DNA of 64,000 nucleotides, taken from assembly GCA_009761415.1 (NCBI GenBank), contig QUOL01000003.1, forward strand, positions 806,001 to 870,000, in the 5' to 3' direction. The DNA comes from Sarcomyxa edulis. Its lineage: Eukaryota; Basidiomycota; Agaricomycetes; Agaricales; Mycenaceae. Below, piece after piece: positions 55,740 through 64,000 of this stretch. The position numbers and the translations under genes are program-made. The stretch's first letter is position 1. Every line of letters begins with the position of its first letter. The notes below the pieces were generated by a model. The model was not told the origin of the DNA. It did no database searches and saw only the letters and a program-made list of their open reading frames with translations.

Positions 55740-57152
55740 TCAAAATGGAATCGTCTTTAGAGGTATCTTCAGTGAAACTCGCCCGTTCTTATCTGGAGGC
55801 GGTAGCTTGCCAGCTCGGATATTGACCTGAAGCGAAGGATGGAAGAGTCTCGGAGTCCCAAGAGTAGCGTCTCTGGTCTTCCGAAAGTCGATGAATGACG
55901 CCTCACTGATACCAAGCTTGACATGTTTGTTAAGTTGTCGTTGCTCCCCGACAGTCGTCACGCAGTTGTGGTCTCGACCGGAGGGGTAATCGTGGCCTAC
56001 ATATAATTTATAGTCTTCCGGAAGTGAAAGAAGACGTTGCATAGACTTGAACAAGACGTAAGCCTGTTGATTTTTACGCAGTCAAAGAAATCGACTGACA
56101 GAGTAGAGGATCTTGGCATCTCCGCCTGGAAAATCCACACGAGCGGAACCTACATCTGGCTGAGGAAACACATGAATAATGTCAGAATGAGCACATACGT
56201 AAGGCGAGGACAACTTACGAGGAATATGGAATCCCCAGTAAAGACCGATCTGCCTATGACATACCCCAAATGATCAGGTGTGTGGCCAGGAAGATGGAGA
56301 ACGTGACAAGACAGGCTTCCTAGCTGGAATTTCTCGTCGTCCTGGAGTAAGATATCGAATGTGTCCTTGAAATCAGATTCGGAGAAGCCATATAGAGGAG
56401 CAAGGGTGCTCTGGACGCGGTCTATACGTTGACCGATGCAGACGGGGACGTTCCCAGGTAAATTTTTCTTATAATACTGGGACGCAGAAAGATGGTCCGC
56501 GTGGGCATGCGTTTCACTGCATCAAGAAGATATCAATACGCGTCGCGTTAAACGTCCGATATGGTCCAGCGTACAGTATACGAATGATTTTGAAGTTATG
56601 GCTCTTGCTGAATGACAAGATGTGATCCGCAGTTTCTGTAGAAACTGTACCGCTGGAGAGATCAAAGTCAAGAACGGGGTCGATGACGACAGCTTCCAGC
56701 GTGACTGGGTCTGCAACTAGATATTGCCTACATCGAAGGAAAAGGTCAGACGACGAGGTTGAGCTAAGTTCGTAATATGCGTACCATGTTTCAGTCTGTG
56801 ATTCAAAAAAGGAGAGAACGTGAGGTGCACTTGGAGAGGCGCTGGTATACCTTCGACACGGATTCTGAGAAGAAGCCGAAGCTCCAAGCAGATTACCAGA
56901 GTAAACAGTCTGAGGGTGAGACTTGGTATGAACAAGTGGGAGCGCGTTCCTCCAAGTCGAGTAGCTCCTACTGTTAACATGACGGAACGAGAGCAATGGT
57001 ATGGGCAACCTTTTCGACATGAGTGTAATACAGTCGTGCGCAGTGCTGAGTATCCCATTTAAGAGTCTCATACAAAAATCACTTCGGAATTCAATCGTAA
57101 CAAACCGTAACGAGGACGGCCTGGACAATGAAGTAAGCGCTGGTGGAGTCAA
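55740..57152 (-). CDS. ETHE1-like persulfide dioxygenase (metallo-beta-lactamase fold)
   Basis: This is a predicted mononuclear-iron enzyme converting glutathione persulfide to sulfite, normally in mitochondria. Two in-frame starts exist, 57152 and 57074. The second opens MRLLNGILSTAHDC, and the next 60 residues are basic and Ser-rich (PLLSFRHVNSRSYSTWRNAL), fitting a mitochondrial presequence. The core reads VLSFFESQTETWQYLVADP, AVVIDPVLDFD, FKIIRILETHAHADHLSASQ (metal site HxHxDH), SLSCHVLHLPGHTPDHLGYV, FTGDSIFLPDVGSARVDFPG and LYVGHDYPSG. These supply the remaining metal ligands His, Asp and His. It ends LKIPLKTIPF at 55740. Introns interrupt it at least four times. A glyoxalase II role is the alternative, but the FPGGD element is typical of the ETHE1 branch. 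Confidence 0.85.
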
Positions 57153-57564
57153 AGTAAGTACTCAAAGGAGGGAGGAGGGGGACCGTCGAAACGCCACCGG
57201 AAGATGCCGAATTCGGATTTCGTCAAATTCAAAGTTCCGATTTCCGAATTGTTATGCTACTGCCCCCGAAATCAATTCACTGTTGCACGATCTTCTCATG
57301 TCCTCTTACGCGTTTACATTCCTGGTTATCGCCACCGTTAACTCGTATCATAGACACGGGACACATGAGAGACTATCCGGGACTAGCCCATGAATTCCGC
57401 GATAAAGAATCACAACACCCCTGAGTCTGACTAGTACTCCGAATACTCAGAATTTGGAATACATGCCTCAAGGTGGACTCCGGACTCGGACCATTCCTAT
57501 ATCCCTGTAAAGACCTCCTGTGACTCGAAATGTTATCGTTTAACCCCCCTTCATCTCTTACTTC
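57153..57564. promoter_or_regulatory. Divergent promoter, persulfide dioxygenase / sulfite exporter
   Basis: 412 bp (490 bp if the downstream dioxygenase start is used) between two opposed start codons. It contains several repeats of an AATTCGGA/TTCCGAATT word around 57208-57252, including an inverted arrangement, and an ACTCCGAATACTCAGAATTTGG-like stretch near 57434. These could be binding sites for a shared regulator. This is unproven. Confidence 0.45.
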
Positions 57565-59079
57565 ATGTCTACCAGTCGAAAATCCATCCATGAATGTATC
57601 CGGTAAGTGTTGCACTTTTGTCGAAGCATGCTGATACTGACATTCTTCCAATAGCCATTTCTCCTGGTCATGGCATACTGTTATCATGGGCACAGGCTCA
57701 GTGTCTGCTCTTGCTGCACGCTTCCACTTTGGTGCCGGTAGTCTGGCTCTCGAAGTGATAACCCTGATATTCTTCTTCCTCAATCTCTTGTTTTTCGTCT
57801 TGATTTGTGGCGCCACTGTGGCTCGATATTGGATGTACCCCGAGGTAGGTCTCTATATTCTGGATTATATCATTGCTTAACCTTCGAGCTATTCAGGTAT
57901 GGTCGATGATGATCAGCCACCCCGCTCAAAGCCTTTTCATAGGCGCTTTTGCCATGGGGGCTGCAACGTTGATAAATGTTGCATTGATCACAAATCAGAG
58001 CTGGGATTTCGGCGGTACTAAATTTTTGTACACACTGTAAGTTTCTTTCGTACATCATCTGATGCGCACTCCTTGCTCACGTACGTATTCACAGGTGGGG
58101 CTTTTGGTGGTTGGATTCAGTCGTGTCCTACCTCACAGCATTTGGGATGATTTATGCCATGCACGTGCTTTATATTATGCCTATCATGCCTTCTGCTAAG
58201 ATTTTTACAGGATGACGCGACAGAAACACTCTCTTGAGAAGATGGCATCTGTGTGGATATTGCCCGTCGTGACTCTCATCGTCGCATCGTCGACGGGTGG
58301 TCTTCTCGCTGCAGCATTACACCCTCATTCCATCGGGCTCGCTATGCTGACGACAGCCATATCCTTCACGATGCTCATCATGGGACTCTCTCTCGCTCTC
58401 ATGATGATCACCGCGTATCTGATGCGATTAATCCTTCACGGCCCTCCGGATGCCAACCTCATCCTTTCCGCATTTGTAGTGCTCGGTCCACTCGGACAAG
58501 GAGGATTTTCTCTCCTCATCAATGGAGAAAACATCTCCAAGCTATTACCCCTGCATGCTGGCGACACCTTCCCTTTAGCACCGCTCACGGGGCAAATGAT
58601 ATATTCGGCCTGCTTTTGTGGCGCTTGGATTCTTTGGTCCATGGGTATAGCTTGGATCAGCATTGCCCTATGTTCGATCTACATCATCGCACGGAAGGAG
58701 AGAATTCCGTTTTCCATGGCATATTGGGGAACTATCTTCCCGAACGGTGTTTTCGCATTACTCTCGGTGCAGTTGGGAGCTGTACTGGACAGTCCGTTCT
58801 TCCATTACTTTGGTGCCATATGGTCTAGTACGTTGTCATTCCTAGCGTCAGTCAACCATGAGACTAATATTTACTGCAGTCCTGACGTTGCTTTTATGGG
58901 GATTTGTCTTTTGCAAGACTGTTCCTGCCATTCTGAATACATCGATATTCAAAGCGCCCTACATCACCGTATCACCCAAAACAATTTCATTCGAACCTTC
59001 CAGCAGGTTCAATCTGACGACACCATCGCCCGACATGTCAAGTCTATGCTCCATTAATGATTCGAATCCTCCGGTATGA
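57565..59079 (+). CDS. SSU1: Ssu1-like sulfite efflux transporter (TDT/SLAC1 family)
   Basis: This is a polytopic plasma-membrane transporter of the tellurite-resistance/dicarboxylate family; in fungi the Ssu1 branch pumps out sulfite. I set the start at 57565 because MSTSRKSIHECI joins over a 54-nt intron to RHFSWSWHTVIMGTGSVSAL, the conserved first-helix motif. An ATG at 57529 leads out of frame. Further helices are EVITLIFFFLNLLFFVLICG, LFIGAFAMGAATLINVALI, LWGFWWLDSVVSYLTAFGMI, ASVWILPVVTLIVASSTGGL, AFVVLGPLGQGGFSLLING and FSMAYWGTIFPNGVFALLS. The last exon gives VLTLLLWGFVFCKTV and a cytosolic tail ending NDSNPPV at 59079. About ten helices are visible. It is head-to-head with the persulfide dioxygenase gene. 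Confidence 0.88.
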
Positions 59080-59304
59080 GGTGCAGAGCAGAGAGGTTCC
59101 CAGCATGTTGTTCTGTATATATACCACCTCACTTCTATACCATATTACAAAGTATATTACCTATATCATCATATATACACATTGTCTCCTTGTCAAAGAG
59201 CAAACCCATCCTCCTCTGTCCGCGCAGTACTTATAAGCTTCAGTTCCTAGGATTTCGCCGAAGAGCCGCCCGGGGTCCCGGCGGCACGTTCTGCGGATTT
59301 CCAC

Positions 59305-60809
59305 TTGGGAATCAAATCCTCTCAATTCTTTTTCTCTTCAACTGGTCCTATGCATTTGTTACCCTTCACACTCATTTTATTCACCTGGAACGTCGCGGTC
59401 AATGCAGGAAGCGTCAACAACGGCGGTTCATGTACTGTAGGCGACAATCGTCTCCAGGCTGGCACATATCAATTCTACAGCGACTGCGACACCGTGACAT
59501 ACTGCTCGTCCTCAACCAATACTTGCGAGCTCAAAGGCTGCAGAAGGGATGATTTCCCATTCGGATATGCTCAGGACGATCCTAGTATCCCCTCAAAGTG
59601 TCCGAAGGGCGAGTTTTGCCCTGATGAAGAGGATGCTTGCCAGCCTTTACTTGCCGTCGGCAGTGCGTGCCAGCTGAATCGCGACGGTGGGCATCTACGA
59701 GGGTTTACCTGTCTCCAGATGATCTAATTCATTGCTCTGAGTGTAGATGAATGTGAAGCGCCCCCAAACTTCGCAGAACTAGCAGACAGCAGCAATAAAG
59801 GCCTCAATTTCAATGGTTCTGTCTGTCTTAACAACCAGTGCATGTACGGGCGCTCTATGTAATCGTCATTCACTTCATTCTTACACTTCGTCTAGGTGGG
59901 CAAATGTCTCCCTCGGGGACACCTGCGTAGTCGAAAACACGGCGTACACCGCCTACGGAGTTGACGGAGAGTTCATTGATATCGTTTCACGGTGCGTTCA
60001 TTTGGTCACCACCACTCGTCTGATACTAAGCTTTGCCCATGTGATGTATACAGTGGTAACTGCCGTATTGGGTTCTACTGTGATTCCCAATCGCTGCAGT
60101 GTATGACAAATAAAGCTCTCGGCGAGACTTGTGATGCCGACAAAGAGTGCGTTTTCTATCATTCTTCAGATCCTCTAAAGTCTCGTAATTCTAATTGGTC
60201 CTCAGATGCGACTCGTGGAATTGCATGACTTCAGGCGTATGTGGAGAAACCTCCGATACAGCAAAACACGTCGGTGTTTGGGTTTATGTCGTAGTGGCCA
60301 TTGGTATATTTGGAGGTCAGTGTCCGTTGACTTCTAAATGACGTTGAATCTCATCTCTCTCATTGGGCAATAGGTATGCTCGGTACATTGATTGGGCTAT
60401 TCATTGTACACCGAAAACAACGTGATACCGAACGAGAAAAGCGGGCGCAATATTGGCGTGAACAGGTAAATCCAAAGATGATTGTCACTCCAAGTAAGAA
60501 GCATTATTGATCTGCTGTCATTTCCCACTCCCACAGAATGCATTCCACCAAAGTCTCAAGCAAATGCGTGAGACCGCTCGTGCGTCGATCCTCTCACTCC
60601 CTGGAAATGGTGGTAACAGTGCCCGGAGCACTATGTACAGTCGTGATGGGATGAGCGGGGACGAATCTCAAGCCCCCATACTACAACACGCGGCGCCGAA
60701 GGCTTCTGGCCTTCGACACTATCTTTCTGAAGATGGCAGCTCGGAATACGAAGAGCCTGACGCTTATATCATGCATTCTACGGAGCACAGGGGTGAAGGG
60801 AGGTTTTGA
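59305..60809 (+). CDS. Cys-rich single-pass membrane protein, hypothetical
   Basis: This is a predicted type I surface protein. The start may be 59305 or 59350 (MHLLPFTLILFTWNVAVNA); the latter gives a compact signal peptide. The extracellular part contains spaced cysteines in short modules: GGSCTVGDNR, YSDCDTVTYCSSSTNTCELK, CPKGEFCPDEEDACQPLLAV, GTACQ-like repeats, NCRIGFYCDSQSLQCMTNKA and LGETCDADKECDSWNCMTSG. A single span (VGVWVYVVVAIGIFGGMLGT continuing to IGLFIVHRKQR) follows, then a cytosolic tail of about 110 residues with basic and Ser-rich parts. It stops at 60809. Five or more short introns are present. The Cys spacing recalls Dickkopf/prokineticin-like colipase folds, but I do not recognise a named family. 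It is probably conserved in basidiomycetes. Confidence 0.75.
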
Positions 60810-61146
60810 TGAATGTGGGGATTACTTTCTGGACCTTATTATCTTTCCAATATACCATCTAATGTCTCTTATAACGAGACGATTTTTTCTGGATTCCCTG
60901 TACCTCTTGTTCCTGCTGAGACGTACCACTCCACTCGGATTCGGGCACATTTTTCGGTCGGTATACCTCAGTAGGCCTGGGATATCGAATATCATGATTC
61001 TATATGTGTATGAGTACATTGCTTGACTTGACTGGCCCACTCCAGTCTCCAGACCCGTTCCAAGCATTCTGGTCTATATTTAGCACCACCCAAGCCGAGT
61101 TGCGACCTCCCACTGCGCAGATTCGGCGACTAGCTACTTGACCTCC
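60810..61146. other. Short spacer, no gene seen
   Basis: 337 bp between two plus-strand genes. It holds the 3' end of the membrane-protein gene and the promoter of the Pro/Ser-rich gene. No distinct element was found. Confidence 0.4.
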
Positions 61147-62201
61147 ATGGGCTCGATATCTTCTCTGGAGACAGTCGTTCCCCACCCTCTCAAGTCCCTA
61201 CCATCTTCACCAACCGAGCAGGACCTCACTCTCGCACACGACGACGACGACGACGAATATGACAATCACAACTCCAACAGTCTCAATAAAGGAAAAGGAA
61301 AGCTCGTTCAGGACGAGTACACGGACCATTCAAGTGAGGAGGCACTAAATCAAGGGGAGGCGGGAAGAGAGGCATACCCACCTGTTAGCAACGATGAAAT
61401 CGAGACTCACCGGATCGAGGAGGTAAAACAGAAAAATAAACCTCGCTGCGACTTATAGACTCAGAGCTGATGACATTTTGGCGCAGACTCTACGACGATG
61501 GGAAGTAGCTGAACGCCAAAGACGGAAGGCAGCCCGCGAAAGTACGGCGAGCGCACCAGCCCCTTCATTCATTGAACGAGCGAGCTTTCTCTGGCCGAGC
61601 AAAAAATCGAAGCATCATTCACACCCTTCGAACGACCGTACCGGCTTAGGAAACCACACTGCTCTCAAGTCCAGAGAGTCAGTTGATGTTGTCCCACTGG
61701 ATGAAATTGCAGCGAGCCCTACACCGTCTCCAGCGCGCTCTCCATCAGGAGAAGGTCACTCACAAGATCCTTTCGAAAACCCAGCATCTCCTTTCGATGA
61801 CTCAAATCAGTCGACGGCGATGATGAGTCCCTCTCTGAACTCCCTCCCGTCGTCATCTGGCTTGGATCAGGAACAAACCCCTCTTTCTACCCGGCCTGTT
61901 CTGTTAGCAACATCGTCCTCATTTTCACGACCACCTCCGCCAAAACCTATTAACCTACCACCCCCTCGTACACCACCACCTCCAATCAGCTCTCCCCCTG
62001 CACCACTCACGCGTCCAGTCATATCAGCAACCTCTCCACCGCCCGAAGCCAAAACAAGATGGTGGCATGAATGGCTCTGCGGATGCGGTGAAGGCGCAGA
62101 TCGAGGCGGAGATAACCAGGTAGGCCTCTGTCTTCCATTGTTCTTGGAAAGACTTAATGGTATCTCATGCATAGGCTGGTCGAACAAATCCGTTCGAATG
62201 A
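61147..62201 (+). CDS. Pro/Ser-rich hypothetical protein
   Basis: The ATG at 61147 opens MGSISSLETVVPHPLKSLPS. The first exon carries an acidic run (HDDDDDEYDNHNSNS) and ends at EIETHRIEE. After a splice the frame continues TLRRWEVAERQRRKAARES, a basic helix, then a long Ser/Pro-rich disordered region including an SH3-ligand-like stretch (RPPPPKPINLPPPRTPPPPI). It next gives TRWWHEWLCGCGEGADRGGD and, after a last intron, AGRTNPFE with a stop at 62201. The Trp/Cys segment just before an NPFE end is the only ordered-looking part and may be a conserved interaction motif; NPF-type tails bind EH domains. The family is not recognised. It may be an adaptor in endocytosis or polarity, by inference only. 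Confidence 0.7.
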
Positions 62202-62330
62202 ACGAAACACATCGCCCCTGTCTTTGCCTCCGGGTTAACGTTTTTTATGTTTGTTTTGTATCTTTAGTACTGGACCACCTTCATACATACGTGCATTATA
62301 TCTTTCGGACTACTACCATTACACCCTTGC

Positions 62331-64000
62331 TCACGTTCTTGTATGCAGATAATCATCATTTTTTGTCCTCACCGATTGAGAGGTATACATCCTAAGTACT
62401 GTAGCTGGGTATCTGAGAATACGATCATGGGTCCCAGGAGGGATATCAGCAAGTGTTATTCGACGATAGGGAAACGCCTTCCCGTCGCTGATCTTTGTGC
62501 AGGATCGCCAATATTCTAGACACGCAAATTCATACTTGTGTGTTCGCGTAAGAGAGAGGAAAGCTACGCACCTGTGCTTCAACGATGGCTGCTGAAGTCC
62601 TTCTCACCATTACAATGGAGGAGTCGGAGAAACCGATACGCCCTTGCTCTGAATCTTCGGGAACTTGGATCCCAATCTCCAGATTCTCGGCTGCATCTTC
62701 CTCAATGTCTGCGGGTGCTATGCCTGGAGGTCGGATAGTGTTGTCACGGCGAATCCGAAGGAGCCATTCAGGGGTATCGAGATGGGATCGAAAGGTCAAG
62801 GTTGCGGACATAGATACCGTACGAGAAACGTTCTTCGACAGAGAGAAGAAAGGAATGGATAATCCATCTATCAAAGGATGCCACTGTATCAGAACACGAT
62901 CATCAGCCGACCTAGCATAACTTACGGATGAGTATAGACCCTAGGACAACAAACGCGACGATGGGCTGCAAGCTCGCGGCAAGAATCTCTTGTTGATCTT
63001 GAGGTGGCTTGTTGGGTTTGGGAAGTCTCGTCAAAGCTAGCGTTGAGATGAAGACAGCACCGACACCCATCTATTTGAACATTTATCGGAAGAAATGTAA
63101 GACAATATACTTGGGATGTTCAGACAAAACTTACAGGTCCTACGATGCATATATCAGTCAATGCAACAATTCCAACAATTGGTGCATTCCGACAGAAAAA
63201 GACTCACCAAAATGTCCAGAAAACAGAGCCTGTTTCCAGTTCTCAATTTCGGGTATCCATCTATACAAGGCCAGTACGGCAGGTATTCTCCTGAGGAATG
63301 TAATTGAAACGAAGAGCAGCAACAGACGCCAAGGAGTGATCCCGAGTTCGGGAGTATCGAAAGCACTGAATGGCAGCCATGCGCCAATGTACATGAAGCA
63401 ACCACAGTTGAAGATTAGATCTATCACGGGCGAAAATGCCTGGTCTTCAACGTGAAGATTGAAGTCTCCATCCCATGAGATGGCGCTTCCTGTTCAGGTA
63501 GATATCAATAAGATACAGGAGCTCGTGCATGGAGAAGGACTCACCAGCTGCAAAAGCGGCTAACAGATCGTCGCTTCCAATGGTGCTTGCAACGCCGATG
63601 GTGAGGAATGAGAGGGCAAGGTATTGAGCAATATACGACTCTCGATCGATGAGTCCCTTCCGGTGCGAGAGCTTCATGAGGTAGGAAAAAATGAGACCTG
63701 GCAAATTTGACTGATTGAGGTTTCATGATGCTTTTGGTAGATGTTAGGAGTTACCTAGAATTGCACCTAGCACTGTACCTAAGATGACTTGGTCTGCAGA
63801 TTGTCATGAGACCTTTGGCCGTAGAAGATATTAAACACGAAGTTCAAAGAGTACGCACATAACCAGCCTACGAGGAACCATTTGCCAATGGCAGCACGGC
63901 GAGAAGACTCGACGGTAAGATATATCGATATAGACAGGAATGGAAACGCCATTCCGTCATTCGCAGCAGATTCGGCAGAAAGAATCTGTCGTAAGTTGAG
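62331..64000 (-). CDS. Na+/H+ antiporter (CPA family), 5' part missing
   Basis: This is a membrane cation/proton exchanger of the fungal Nha1/Sod2-like type; the gene enters from the right edge. The first complete exon, beginning at about 63984, gives ILSAESAANDGMAFPFLSIS, with the Asn-Asp pair of the ion site. Later exons give GLIFSYLMKLSHRKGL, YLALSFLTIGVASTIGSDDL and LAAFAAG, then DTPELGITPWRLLLLFVSIT, RIPAVLALYRWIPEIENWKQ and ALFSGHFG. The C-terminal exons give PPGIAPADIEEDAAENLEIG, an acidic cytosolic tail, and SIVMVRRTSAAIVEAQ. A last exon ends YLHTRT at 62331, a tentative assignment. The transport domain is intact where visible. The start lies outside the window. Confidence 0.85.

Noticed and set aside
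58858..59057. Alternative frame at the Ssu1 C-terminus running through to 59057
   Set aside because: Reading through the last donor gives non-hydrophobic sequence, while the spliced frame gives VLTLLLWGFVF, the expected last helix.

Overview
The window looks like nuclear DNA of a filamentous basidiomycete fungus, most likely an agaricomycete. Genes are dense and lie on both strands. Nearly every gene is broken by several short introns of about 45-65 nt with GT..AG ends, and the recognisable proteins are of fungal type: Mei2, a Psr1-type phosphatase, Emi1, an Ssu1-type exporter, a Pbs2-type MAP kinase kinase and a cytochrome-b5-fused stearoyl desaturase. No virus, CRISPR array, rRNA or convincing tRNA was seen, and no intact transposon. 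I spliced the gene models by eye, so exon ends are best estimates and coordinates run from start codon to stop codon.

Layout: 1-3.3 kb has no secure gene. Next come an SDR oxidoreductase (-), a Psr1/FCP1-like phosphatase (-), Tudor-SN/SND1 (+), a HAD-like protein (+), a delta-9 desaturase (+), a short unknown gene (-), a Mei2-type RNA-binding protein (+), the GCN5 acetyltransferase (+), NAD formate dehydrogenase (-), an Erd1-like EXS membrane protein (-), the spliceosomal Snu23/ZMAT2 zinc finger (+), cytosolic isoleucyl-tRNA synthetase (-), an allantoicase fused to ureidoglycolate lyase (+), a secreted Ser-Asp repeat protein (+) followed by decayed copies of its own 3' end, a Ubl-BAG co-chaperone (-), a Pbs2-like MAPKK (+), a 2.4 kb low-complexity spacer, an expansin/GH45-like wall protein (+), a FAD monooxygenase (+), Emi1 (+), an ETHE1-like persulfide dioxygenase (-), an Ssu1-like sulfite exporter (+), a Cys-rich single-pass membrane protein (+), a proline/serine-rich hypothetical (+) and a Na+/H+ antiporter (-) that runs off the right edge.

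Most of the window is housekeeping: translation, splicing, chromatin, lipid desaturation, purine-nitrogen salvage and osmotic signalling. Several neighbours are head-to-head with short shared promoters: Erd1/Snu23, IleRS/allantoicase, BAG/MAPKK and persulfide dioxygenase/Ssu1. The last pair makes biochemical sense, because one enzyme forms sulfite and the other is predicted to export it.

The least ordinary parts are the acidic Ser-Asp repeat secreted protein with the duplicated debris behind it, the fused two-step ureide enzyme, the sulfite producer/exporter pair, and a monooxygenase whose conserved flavin motif is assembled from a 19-nt exon and two 8-nt micro-exons. I did not find a clearly new multi-gene system.
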